This document shows, in pieces, positions 38,493 through 46,461 of a stretch of DNA of 64,000 nt. The translations under genes were made by a program, and so were the position numbers. Source of the stretch: Coprococcus sp. (GTDB lineage: Bacteria > Bacillota_A > Clostridia > Lachnospirales > Lachnospiraceae); the NCBI GenBank assembly GCA_017624085.1, contig JAGANU010000009.1, forward strand, positions 117,147-181,146, written 5' to 3'. The notes beneath the pieces are model-generated. The model saw only the letters and a program-made list of their open reading frames with translations. It did not search any database and was not told the origin of the DNA. Each line of letters begins with the position of its first letter. Position 1 is the stretch's first letter.

Positions 38493-39166
38493 TCTACCTC
38501 AAACTTATATCCGATACCCCAGATAGTCTTTATATAATCGCCCTTTTTGCCAAGCTTACTTCTAAGCTTCTTTACGTGAGTATCTATCGTTCTCGCATCT
38601 CCATAATAATCATAGTTCCAAACATTGTTTAATATCTTCTCTCTGGAAAGCGCTACGCCTTTATTGTTAATAAAGAACTGAAGCAGCTCGAACTCCTTAT
38701 AGCTCAGCTCTACCTGCTCGCCATTTATCGTAACAATATGTGCAGATAAATCCATCTCTATATCGCCGGCAACGAGCTTTTCCTGGCTTACCTGGTCATT
38801 GGTCCTTCGAAGTATAGCAGCGACTCTGGCCACGAGAATCTTCGGACTAAATGGCTTCGTAATATACTCATCTACACCAAGATCAAAGCCTAAGAGCTCA
38901 TCTCTTTCATCCGCCTTTGCGGTAAGCATGATAACCGGAACCTGAGATACCTTTCGAATCTCCTTTAATGCATCCCAGCCATCCATCTTCGGCATCATTA
39001 CATCGAGTATTACAAGTGAAATGCTCTTATCATTAAAGAAAATATCAAGAGCCTGCTCACCATCAGCTGCTTCAAGCACCATGTAGTCTTCCTTTACAAG
39101 AAAGTCCTTTACAAGCTTACGCATTCTGCTCTCGTCATCCACTACCAAAATCTTCGTCAGATCCAT
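38489..39166 (-). CDS. OmpR/PhoB-family response regulator
   Basis: A 225-residue regulator with an N-terminal receiver (ILVVDDESRMRK, phosphoacceptor Asp55 in LVILDVMMPKMDG, conserved Lys in YITKPFSP) and a C-terminal winged helix (LSYKEFELLQFFINNKG ... TIDTHVKKLRSKLG). The start at 39166 has GGAGGTGTGTT before it; an earlier ATG adds a non-conserved leader. It partners with the following histidine kinase; the stimulus is not evident from neighbours. Confidence 0.95.
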   Translation of the reverse strand: MDLTKILVVDDESRMRKLVKDFLVKEDYMVLEAADGEQALDIFFNDKSISLVILDVMMPKMDGWDALKEIRKVSQVPVIMLTAKADERDELLGFDLGVDEYITKPFSPKILVARVAAILRRTNDQVSQEKLVAGDIEMDLSAHIVTINGEQVELSYKEFELLQFFINNKGVALSREKILNNVWNYDYYGDARTIDTHVKKLRSKLGKKGDYIKTIWGIGYKFEVE

Positions 39167-39254
39167 AACACACCTCCACATGTTACTATTATGCTTCTTC
39201 CAATATATCACTGATGTTTGTATAAATTGTGAACTCTCCCATTGTTTTGTATCA

Positions 39255-39299
39255 CTTTAAAAAGGCAGCAGACAAATATATGCTTTGCCCGCCGCCTTA
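39255..39299 (-). terminator. Terminator after the lipoprotein gene
   Basis: A hairpin of about 15 bp (39262-39298) ends with a short T-run on the minus strand. Three arm positions are G-U pairs only when transcribed as the minus strand; as plus-strand RNA they would be A-C mismatches. This points to selection on the minus-strand transcript. Confidence 0.7.
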
Positions 39300-39313
39300 T
39301 TTCGTGTCCGTAT

Positions 39314-39952
39314 TTACTGAGCTGACTCTGTTGTTACAGCTTCATCTGTCATTACCTGATTCACATCTATTTCCTGTGTATTGACCTCTGTTGTTGCCTC
39401 AGTAGCTGCTGTTGTTGCCATCTCACCCTTAAGAGTAATGTTCTCTCTTTTTGCGATATCGCTGACCGCATCACAATAAGCAGCATAGTTTGTATGTGCA
39501 TCCTCAAGAAGCTTTTCAGCCTCTGCCTGAACATCCTTATTCTTGTCCTTCATGGCTGTCTCCATCTTTGTAAGTGCATCATACTGATTTGTCATTGCTG
39601 TTATATATTTATCCTTAAGAGCCTTTATATCATCCGTTGTAACCTCGATAGCCTGCACCTCATCCAAAAATGCCTTATACTGTGGAATGATATTCTCTGA
39701 AAGGTCCTTAAGCAGTGCATCTGCATCGATGGTTGAGCCCTCTGCAAAATAAGAATTGAACTTATTCATTATCTCTGCTTCCTTTGCATCAGCCTTAGGA
39801 ATGTCTGTTCCAACAAACTGAACAAATTCTTCCTTTACGGAAATCTCAGCCTTTGCCTCAGTGCCCTGTGTATCTTCCTTCTTGTCTCCACATGCAGTGC
39901 ATGAAAAAGCAAGCACTACTGCCATCATAGTAATTAATAATTTACGCTTCAT
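39314..39952 (-). CDS. Predicted lipoprotein, unknown function
   Basis: A 212-residue protein with a lipoprotein signal peptide (MKRKLLITMMAVVLAFSCTAC); either Cys could be the lipidation site. The mature part is helical and acidic (about 35-175), with four-helix-bundle character like YkyA or peptidoglycan-associated lipoproteins, and ends in a Thr/Glu-rich tail. It is 21 bases downstream of trmD, in the place where rplS is found in Bacillus, and it is followed by a terminator. I see no catalytic motif. Confidence 0.8.
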   Translation of the reverse strand: MKRKLLITMMAVVLAFSCTACGDKKEDTQGTEAKAEISVKEEFVQFVGTDIPKADAKEAEIMNKFNSYFAEGSTIDADALLKDLSENIIPQYKAFLDEVQAIEVTTDDIKALKDKYITAMTNQYDALTKMETAMKDKNKDVQAEAEKLLEDAHTNYAAYCDAVSDIAKRENITLKGEMATTAATEATTEVNTQEIDVNQVMTDEAVTTESAQ

Positions 39953-39973
39953 TATCTTTTGTCTCCTTGCTCT

Positions 39974-40738
39974 TTATTCGTTTGGGTTCTGTATACTGTC
40001 CTCTGCAGAACTTCTACGTTTTCTTTTCTTTTTCTCCTTCGGTGGATTGGCCGCTATGTACCTTTCATACATATCAGGTCTGTTTGCCTTTGTTCTCTCT
40101 ATGGACTGTTCAAGACGCCATTCATTTATGAGCTTATGATTCCCTGAGAGAAGTACATCCGGAACTCTCTTTCCCATAAACTCCGGGGGTCTTGTGTACT
40201 GAGGATACTCCAAAAGATCATTGTAAAATGTCTCTTCCCGGGCACTGTCCTCATTGCTTAGTACCCCTGGCACAAGTCTTGAAACCGCATCCACAATTGC
40301 CATGGCAGGCAGCTCACCACCTGTCAGGACGAAATCTCCTATGGACATATAGTCATCAACGATCAACTCTAAGACTCTCTCATCTATTCCTTCGTAGTGC
40401 CCGCATAGAAGAACAATATCCTCCATCACGGAAAGCTCCTGTGCAACAGTCTGATTGAAGGTTCTGCCCTGAGGTGTCATATATATTACATAAGGCTTCC
40501 TGCCTATGCGCTCACACAGAGCCGTGTAAGCATCATACACCGGCTGCGCCTGCATAACCATACCTGCACCGCCACCGTAAGGATAATCATCCACATGATT
40601 ATGCTTATCTAGAGTATAATCCCTAATGTCGATTGCTTCAATATGAAGTTTGCCTGATGATATGGCTCTTCCCGTTATGCTTGTACCAAGCCCACTCATA
40701 ACCATATCAGGAAACAAAGTAAGTATATAAAAATTCAT
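39974..40738 (-). CDS. trmD: tRNA (guanine-37-N1)-methyltransferase
   Basis: TrmD methylates G37 next to the anticodon and prevents frameshifting. The SPOUT trefoil-knot motifs are present: LCGHYEGIDERVLE and SIGDFVLTGGELPAM, with YPYGGGAGMVMQ near residue 55. It has 254 residues, with a basic KKEKKKRKRRSS tail. It begins three bases after rimM, as is usual. Confidence 0.97.
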   Translation of the reverse strand: MNFYILTLFPDMVMSGLGTSITGRAISSGKLHIEAIDIRDYTLDKHNHVDDYPYGGGAGMVMQAQPVYDAYTALCERIGRKPYVIYMTPQGRTFNQTVAQELSVMEDIVLLCGHYEGIDERVLELIVDDYMSIGDFVLTGGELPAMAIVDAVSRLVPGVLSNEDSAREETFYNDLLEYPQYTRPPEFMGKRVPDVLLSGNHKLINEWRLEQSIERTKANRPDMYERYIAANPPKEKKKRKRRSSAEDSIQNPNE

Positions 40739-40741
40739 ATT

Positions 40742-41263
40742 CTATTCCTCACCGTCTGCCTCAACCATCTCAAATGTTCTGACCTTAACCCTCCTGCTCT
40801 CTGTGTCAACATAATACACGAAATCAGGAACTACCGGTATGAGAAGCTCTCTTCCATCATGACACCTTACGACAAAAACATCATTTGCCGCAGTTTCAAG
40901 TACATCATGGAGCACTCCGATCTCACGGTCATCTTGATCATAAACAGCTGCATCCATCACATCACATATGAAGAATTCTCCATCAAGTAAAGGTACGGCG
41001 TCCTCTCTGTCCACGAGAATATCATAATTTTTGAATCGCTCTATATCATTTATATTATCGTATTCCTTGAATTTAAGGATAACCATATTTTTCAAAAACT
41101 TACATGAGACGCAGTTCACCTCTATGGTTTCTTTTCCATCTGTAAGATAACACTTCTTCAAGGACTTAAACCTTTCATTGTCATCTGTTGTAGGGAAAAC
41201 CTTAACCTCTCCCTTTATCCCATGACTCTGGGTGATAACGCCTACTCTTAATCTGTCTTCCAT
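40742..41263 (-). CDS. rimM: Ribosome maturation factor RimM
   Basis: RimM binds S19 and helps 30S head maturation. It has the N-terminal RimM barrel (VGVITQSHGIKGEVKVFPTTD) and a C-terminal PRC-barrel (IGVLHDVLETAANDVFVV; LLIPVVPDFVYYVD). The start chosen gives MEDRLRVGVITQ. The earlier ATG lacks conservation. It is followed by trmD and preceded by a perfect 11-bp hairpin that may attenuate expression. Confidence 0.94.
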   Translation of the reverse strand: MEDRLRVGVITQSHGIKGEVKVFPTTDDNERFKSLKKCYLTDGKETIEVNCVSCKFLKNMVILKFKEYDNINDIERFKNYDILVDREDAVPLLDGEFFICDVMDAAVYDQDDREIGVLHDVLETAANDVFVVRCHDGRELLIPVVPDFVYYVDTESRRVKVRTFEMVEADGEE

Positions 41264-41291
41264 TCTCTCTCCTAAAAATGCAATAAACAAC

Positions 41292-41317
41292 TAAGGGGGA
41301 GTATGAACTCCCCCTTA
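41292..41317. other. Perfect hairpin between khpA and rimM
   Basis: TAAGGGGGAGT (41292-41302) pairs with ACTCCCCCTTA (41307-41317) around ATGA. On the minus strand the next bases are GTTGTTTATTG, only moderately T-rich. It could be a leaky terminator separating high expression of rpsP/khpA from rimM-trmD, or an RNA-processing site. Confidence 0.65.
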
Positions 41318-41380
41318 ACTTTCGGTAATAAATCCTCTGTCATCAAAAGATTAAGAAATATCTATACCTGCCTGGCAGGA

Positions 41381-41608
41381 CTACTTAATATCAACGACAA
41401 CCTTCTTATCACCCTTTGAAGCAGCTGCCTTCACAACTGTACGGATGGATTTGGCGATTCTGCCCTGCTTGCCGATTACCTTGCCCATATCTTCCGGTGC
41501 TACGGTAAGGTCTATCTTAATGATACCGTCTTCTTCAGTCTCGGTTACAGCTATCTGCTCAGGATGATCTACTAGGGACTTTGCAATGATTTCTACTAAA
41601 TCTTTCAT
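41381..41608 (-). CDS. khpA: KH-domain RNA-binding protein KhpA
   Basis: A 75-residue single KH domain (EDMGKVIGKQGRIAKSIRTV contains the GxxG loop). KhpA works with KhpB/EloR in RNA binding and cell elongation control in Gram-positives. It lies between rpsP and rimM, its invariant place in Firmicutes. The start at 41608 is preceded by GGGAGGTATAGAG. Formerly YlqC. Confidence 0.94.
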   Translation of the reverse strand: MKDLVEIIAKSLVDHPEQIAVTETEEDGIIKIDLTVAPEDMGKVIGKQGRIAKSIRTVVKAAASKGDKKVVVDIK

Positions 41609-41630
41609 CTCTATACCTCCCAAGGTATGA

Positions 41631-41876
41631 TTACTTCTCGATACCTGCCTGCTTTAATAACTTTGCAACTGACTCTGTTGGCTGAGCGCCTGTAGCTAAC
41701 CACTTCTTAGCTGCCTCCTCATCAATCTTAACAACGGATGGCTCCTGGTTCGGATCATATGTTCCGATCTCCTCGATGAATCTACCATCTCTTGGTGATC
41801 TCGAATCTGCTACAATTACTCTGTAGAAAGGATGCTTCTTATAACCCATTCTTCTTAATCTGATCTTTACTGCCAT
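41631..41876 (-). CDS. rpsP: 30S ribosomal protein S16
   Basis: An 81-residue S16 starting [20 protein letters not shown], followed by the typical [30 protein letters not shown] stands before the ATG. It lies between ffh and khpA as in most Firmicutes. Confidence 0.98.
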   Translation of the reverse strand: MAVKIRLRRMGYKKHPFYRVIVADSRSPRDGRFIEEIGTYDPNQEPSVVKIDEEAAKKWLATGAQPTESVAKLLKQAGIEK

Positions 41877-41902
41877 TTTTAATGTTCCTCCTAAAAATTA
41901 TA

Positions 41903-43249
41903 TTATCTTAAGCCAAAAGGCAATTTAAAACCACCATGTCTCTTCTTTCCGCCCATCATACCGGACATCTGCTTCATCATCTTCTTTGACTGTTCAAACT
42001 GCTTCAGGAAGCGGTTGACCTCATGAATCTGTACTCCGGCACCGTCAGCAATACGCTTCTTTCTTGATGGTGTAATCGCATCCTGAAGGGAGCGCTCCCG
42101 AGGTGTCATGGACAAAATGATCGCTTTTGGTGTTTTAGCAGCGCTTTCATCTATCTCAACATTCTTCATCTGACTTGCCATACCCGGCATCATGGAGAGT
42201 ATCTCCTGCATACCTCCCATCTTGTCAAGCTGATCCATCTGATCAAGAAAATCGTTGAAATCAAAACTTGCTTTGCGGAACTTCTGTTCCATCTCCTTGG
42301 CCTTCTCCTCATCGATAGCTGACTGAGCCTTCTCAATCAGAGACTCTACATCACCCATGCCCAGGATTCGGCTGGCCATACGGTCAGGATAGAATGGCTC
42401 AAGATCTGTGAGCTTCTCTCCCATACCTGCATACAATATAGGCTTGCCGGTAACTGCCTTGATTGAAAGTGCAGCACCACCTCTGGTATCACCATCAAGC
42501 TTCGTAAGGATGACACCATCGATACCTATCTTCTCGTTGAAGGACGTAGCAACATTGACTGCATCCTGTCCTGTCATGGCATCAACAGTAAGTATTGTGT
42601 ATGCCACATCGATATTCTCTTTAATATCTGCAAGCTCATTCATCATATCCTCATCAACATGAAGACGTCCTGCAGTATCAAGAAATACTAGATTTATATT
42701 GTTCTTTGACGCATGCTGAATGGCAGCCTTGGCAATATCGAGAGGCTTATGTCCCTCTCCCATGGAAAACACGGGAACTCCAACCTTCTCTCCATTTACC
42801 TGCAGCTGCTTAATAGCTGCCGGTCTGTATACGTCACATGCTACAAGAAGGGGCTTCTTACCCTTGTTCTTGAACTGATGTGCCAGCTTGGCAACAGTTG
42901 TTGTCTTACCTGCACCCTGAAGACCGCACATCATGATGACTGTAATCTCGTTGGAAGGTCTAAGCTTTATCTCAGTCATCTCTGAGCCCATAAGCTTATC
43001 CATCTCTTCCTTAACGATCTTGATAACCATATGTCCCGGATTCAGTCCCTTAAGGACCTCCTCACCTACTGCCCTGTCACTTACTGACTTGACAAAGGAC
43101 TTCACTACCTTGAAGTTAACATCCGCCTCGAGAAGGGCTCTCTTAACCTCCTTCATGGCATCCTTAACATCATTCTCAGTAAGTACGCCTTTACTTCTAA
43201 GCTTCTTAAATACGTTCTGCAGTTTATCTGATAAACTGTCAAATGCCAT
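41903..43249 (-). CDS. ffh: Signal recognition particle protein Ffh
   Basis: SRP54 homologue that binds signal sequences on nascent membrane proteins and docks at FtsY. An N domain, G domain (G1 GLQGAGKTTTVAKLA, DVYRPAAIKQL, DTAGRLHVDE, TKLDGDTRGG) and a methionine-rich M domain ending KKMMKQMSGMMGGKK are all present. 448 residues. It follows ylxM by 43 bases. Confidence 0.98.
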   Translation of the reverse strand: MAFDSLSDKLQNVFKKLRSKGVLTENDVKDAMKEVKRALLEADVNFKVVKSFVKSVSDRAVGEEVLKGLNPGHMVIKIVKEEMDKLMGSEMTEIKLRPSNEITVIMMCGLQGAGKTTTVAKLAHQFKNKGKKPLLVACDVYRPAAIKQLQVNGEKVGVPVFSMGEGHKPLDIAKAAIQHASKNNINLVFLDTAGRLHVDEDMMNELADIKENIDVAYTILTVDAMTGQDAVNVATSFNEKIGIDGVILTKLDGDTRGGAALSIKAVTGKPILYAGMGEKLTDLEPFYPDRMASRILGMGDVESLIEKAQSAIDEEKAKEMEQKFRKASFDFNDFLDQMDQLDKMGGMQEILSMMPGMASQMKNVEIDESAAKTPKAIILSMTPRERSLQDAITPSRKKRIADGAGVQIHEVNRFLKQFEQSKKMMKQMSGMMGGKKRHGGFKLPFGLR

Positions 43250-43292
43250 ATCTCAGTCTCCTTTTCGATATACCCTGTGTTCCGAAGTCCTA

Positions 43293-43649
43293 TCAGAATT
43301 CCTCCAATATCCTGTCGGTACAATCTACTATATCATCTATCTTTCCTACCAGTCTCTCATCGGAATTAAGACGCTTAAGCTCATCTGCACATTCCCTTAT
43401 CTTGTGAACCTGTTCCTGTGCCATCATGAACTTATGTACAAGCATGAGCTTTTCCTCGTACTCCTCAAGTATCTTGTCACAACGCCTTACCATATCATAA
43501 ACGCCCTGTCTGCTTATGTTGTTAAGTCTCGCTATCTCTGAGTAAGACATGTCATTGTTTACTACATCCTCGTACACGCTCTTCTGATGCTCCGTAAGGA
43601 GCTCACCATAAAAATCATATAACAAAGACTGTCTGACTATCTTCTCCAT
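43293..43649 (-). CDS. ylxM: YlxM-family helix-turn-helix protein
   Basis: A 118-residue YlxM/p13-like protein with a sigma-70 region-4-like HTH (YSEIARLNNISRQGVYDMVRR) and a helical C-terminus. In streptococci it is an SRP accessory protein that regulates GTPase activity. The start at 43649 has AGGTGCGTT before it. It is first in the ffh operon and has a strong promoter. Confidence 0.92.
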   Translation of the reverse strand: MEKIVRQSLLYDFYGELLTEHQKSVYEDVVNNDMSYSEIARLNNISRQGVYDMVRRCDKILEEYEEKLMLVHKFMMAQEQVHKIRECADELKRLNSDERLVGKIDDIVDCTDRILEEF

Positions 43650-43690
43650 AACGCACCTGCCTGTAAAGTATTTTTGCTTTACCATGGGCT

Positions 43691-43719
43691 ATTCTAATAC
43701 AGTCAGTGGGGCTTGTCAA
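43691..43719 (-). promoter_or_regulatory. Promoter of the ylxM-ffh-rpsP operon
   Basis: On the minus strand TTGACA (43714-43719) and TAGAAT (43691-43696) are separated by exactly 17 bases, 40 bases before the ylxM start codon. Confidence 0.8.
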
Positions 43720-43825
43720 GTATTTTTTCTTGACGTGTATATTTTTATAATCCTACCAGTATTTTTTTATAAATCGAAGCTTTCTTTTCGCCCTCCCTGG
43801 CATTTCAGACAATCAAACATGTATT

Positions 43826-45574
43826 TTACACACCCAAATCCTCGCATATCTGTGGCACTGTAATTCTATTTTCCTTTAGCACTTCCTCCACAGAATATCT
43901 GTCTATAAACTCCTTCTTAAGTCCATAGCAGTATACCTTTACATCGGAGTCTCCATAGAATCGGGCTATCTTCTCACCGAAGCCTCCGTCAAGCACTCCA
44001 TCCTCAAGAGTTACAACCTTGCTGTGCTGCAACTTAAGCAAAGTAAGCAGTTCCTTGTCAATATGTGTAATATATCTTGGGTTGATAAGGGTCGGGGCAC
44101 TTCCTGTTCTTTTTTCAATCTCCGTGCCTAACTCCTCGCCTTTCTGATAGAAATCACCCAGGGCAATTATTGCAATTCCTTCTCCCTGCTGCATAAGCTT
44201 GAACCTTCCGATGCTGCTGTAGTCAGTGTCAACCTCCCCATCAGCGTGAATTACACCGTTACATGGAATTCTCACTGCAACAGGATATCTTGTCTGCTCA
44301 ATACTCCAGTCAAGCATGGCCATATATTCCTCATAGTTTGTCGGAGCAAGATATACAAGATTTGGAATGTTGGACATCATAGGAATGTCGAATATGCCAA
44401 GGTGTGTAATATCGTTCATTCCATATACCGATGCAGTGTTTACAAGAAGTGTTGCCGGATTATTATTCACACACAGATCCTGTGATATCTGGTCGTAGGT
44501 TCTTTGAAGGAAGCTTGCATGTGTGGCAAATACAGGCTTTCCACCATTCTTTGCAATTCCGGATACCATAGCAACAGCGTGCTCCTCAGCTATACCTACA
44601 TCCACAAACTGTGCTCCCGCCTCCTTGCGCTTGTCCTCAGTGAAACCGATATTTGTCGGAACAGAAGCCACAACAGTGACAACTGTTTTATCCTCCTTCA
44701 TCTTTCTCATCAGGTAATCGCATGTAAGACTTCCATAGCTTTCTGTGGCTGGTTCCTCCTGGCTCTTTCCTGTCTTTACATCAAATGGCATATGCCAGTG
44801 CCAGTTCTCCTTCTCCTTTTCAGCAAAGGAATAGCCTTTTCCCTTAAGTGTGTTTATATGGACTACAACAGGACGCTTTGTATCCTTTACATTGTTAAAC
44901 ACAGTGATAAGTGTTGCTATATCATTACCATCCTCAACATAGAGGTAATCAAGCCCCATAGCTCTAAAAAGGTTGCAGTCGCATGCCCCATGTGAATCAC
45001 GAAGAGCTCTCAGGTTTGTGTACAGTCCACCATGATTTTCGGCAATTGACATATCGTTGTCATTTACAACAATGATGAAATTGCTATCAAGCTCACCGGC
45101 AAAGTTTAGTCCCTCCAGAGCTTCTCCGCCGCTTAATGAACCATCTCCAATTACCGCGATTATATTCTCCTTATCCCCCTTCAGATCTCTTGCCTTAACA
45201 AGTCCACTGGCAAGACTTAAGGATGTTGACGTGTGTCCCACATTGAACAAATCATGTTCACTCTCCTCCGGATTTGTAAAGCCTGACACATCCTCAAAGT
45301 GTTCATCCATAAAATATGCATCCTTGCGTCCGGTTAATATCTTATGGGTGTAGCTCTGGTGTGATACATCATATACAATCTTGTCAACTGGTGAATCAAA
45401 CACATAGTGAAGTGCTATTGTAGCCTCCACAAAACCAAAATTAGGGCCAAAGTGTCCACCCTTCTTTGAAAGGCGGTTCATAAGGCCCTCTCTTATCTCT
45501 TCAGCAAGAGCCTCCAGCTCCTGCACATTTAGCTTTTTTATATCCTGTGGGGAATTTACTCTCTCAATATACAT
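43826..45574 (-). CDS. dxs: 1-deoxy-D-xylulose-5-phosphate synthase-like enzyme
   Basis: A 582-residue TPP enzyme that condenses pyruvate and glyceraldehyde 3-phosphate for the MEP isoprenoid pathway and thiamine. The transketolase-type motifs are KIVYDVSHQSYTHKILTGR, the TPP motif IGDGSLSGGEALEG...NDNDMSI and the C-terminal half with EEHAVAMVSGIAKNGGKPVF. It is shorter than classical DXS (about 620) and has GHTSTS where classical forms have GHSSTS, so it may belong to the second Firmicutes DXS group. The start at 45574 follows AAGGAGAATGAA. It is alone, with no pathway neighbours. Confidence 0.85.
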   Translation of the reverse strand: MYIERVNSPQDIKKLNVQELEALAEEIREGLMNRLSKKGGHFGPNFGFVEATIALHYVFDSPVDKIVYDVSHQSYTHKILTGRKDAYFMDEHFEDVSGFTNPEESEHDLFNVGHTSTSLSLASGLVKARDLKGDKENIIAVIGDGSLSGGEALEGLNFAGELDSNFIIVVNDNDMSIAENHGGLYTNLRALRDSHGACDCNLFRAMGLDYLYVEDGNDIATLITVFNNVKDTKRPVVVHINTLKGKGYSFAEKEKENWHWHMPFDVKTGKSQEEPATESYGSLTCDYLMRKMKEDKTVVTVVASVPTNIGFTEDKRKEAGAQFVDVGIAEEHAVAMVSGIAKNGGKPVFATHASFLQRTYDQISQDLCVNNNPATLLVNTASVYGMNDITHLGIFDIPMMSNIPNLVYLAPTNYEEYMAMLDWSIEQTRYPVAVRIPCNGVIHADGEVDTDYSSIGRFKLMQQGEGIAIIALGDFYQKGEELGTEIEKRTGSAPTLINPRYITHIDKELLTLLKLQHSKVVTLEDGVLDGGFGEKIARFYGDSDVKVYCYGLKKEFIDRYSVEEVLKENRITVPQICEDLGV

Positions 45575-45679
45575 TTCATTCTCCTTTTCCTTATACTTTG
45601 GTACAAACATATATACATATATACATACCATTTTAATATGGAAAATAGTAAATGAAAATGTAAAAATGAACGAGATTAT

Positions 45680-46165
45680 CTATTTTTCTTTCTCCCCCTC
45701 ATAGTCCGTTATTCCGCCGCACTCAATGATCCTAGTATAGCCCATATCATAGAGCTTCTTCGATGCTTCCTTGCTTCTCCGCCCGCTTCTGCAGTAGACA
45801 AAAATAACCCTGTCCTTATCAGGAAGTCCAAGTGCGCCATCAAATATATCCTCATTTGGATAATTGATTGCACCGGGTATGTGACCACTATTGAACTCGT
45901 CAATACGTCTCACATCCAGAATAACAAAGTCGCCGCCACCTTCCCACACCTTCTGAGCCTCCTTCATGGTCATGGACGCATAGGTACCATCCTGGCACTT
46001 TGCTATAGGCCTTCCTGCCAAGTATATGTTATCCATCTCATTAGCACCACCTGTGCTTTGGGAGGAATCGCTTTCCTTGTTCCTTGTCAGAATAATCACA
46101 GTGGTCATAAGTGCCACAAATATTACAACGACTATGCTACTTATTATGATAATCTTCTTTCTCAT
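45680..46165 (-). CDS. Membrane-anchored rhodanese-domain protein
   Basis: A 161-residue protein with an N-terminal anchor (residues 4-27) and a single rhodanese domain outside the membrane. The active-site loop is VYCRSGRRSKEA with the catalytic Cys in CRSGRR, and FVILDVRRIDEFNSGHIPGA gives the strand and DVR motif. Rhodaneses transfer sulfur from thiosulfate or persulfides. It lies downstream of a candidate leader RNA with a terminator 80 bases before the gene, a layout compatible with control by attenuation. Confidence 0.9.
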   Translation of the reverse strand: MRKKIIIISSIVVVIFVALMTTVIILTRNKESDSSQSTGGANEMDNIYLAGRPIAKCQDGTYASMTMKEAQKVWEGGGDFVILDVRRIDEFNSGHIPGAINYPNEDIFDGALGLPDKDRVIFVYCRSGRRSKEASKKLYDMGYTRIIECGGITDYEGEKEK

Positions 46166-46244
46166 ATATCTCCTTTTGCATTCTTAATACGTAATGAGCT
46201 CTACCAACGAACCATTTCGTATTATTTCTAGTTTTTTTACTCAA

Positions 46245-46401
46245 ATAAAGAAAAGCGTCTGCGGTAAACAGACGCTCAGTTTTCATAAAATGGACAGCGG
46301 ATTGGAATACACCAACCAGTCTTCTATGGCTATTATTTGCCCCCAATCAGGAAGTAGGCTGTCCCGTCTACTTTTACTTTGCTCTCACAGGCATCTCTCC
46401 T
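46245..46401 (-). ncRNA. Candidate structured RNA, about 155 nt, upstream of rhodanese gene
   Basis: On the minus strand, TTGATT (46432-46437) and TATAAT (46408-46413) with an 18-base spacer predict a start near 46401. The transcript begins near ACAATAGGAGAGATGCCTGT and ends in a terminator: AGCGTCTG pairs with CAGACGCT (46254-46276), then TTTTCTTTATTT. Between them are AAGTAG/CTACTT, whose loop GGGACAGC can pair with GCTGTCC downstream (pseudoknot-like), and GATTGG, which can pair with CCAATC while GGTTGG competes for the same strand. No credible coding frame exists. It is either an independent sRNA or a regulatory leader of the rhodanese gene; I do not match it to a named family. Confidence 0.55.
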
Positions 46402-46461
46402 ATTGTCATTATACTCATATACACTAAAAAAAATCAACATCTCAATAATAACAATAACAAA

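Noticed and set aside
46137..46346. 69-residue open frame (minus) over the candidate RNA and rhodanese start
   Set aside because: It crosses a terminator hairpin, overlaps the rhodanese N-terminus in another frame and has no conserved look.
46245..46401. 6S RNA or SRP RNA identity for the candidate RNA
   Set aside because: Lacks the long closing stem and central bubble of 6S and the conserved GGAA-tetraloop hairpin of SRP RNA.
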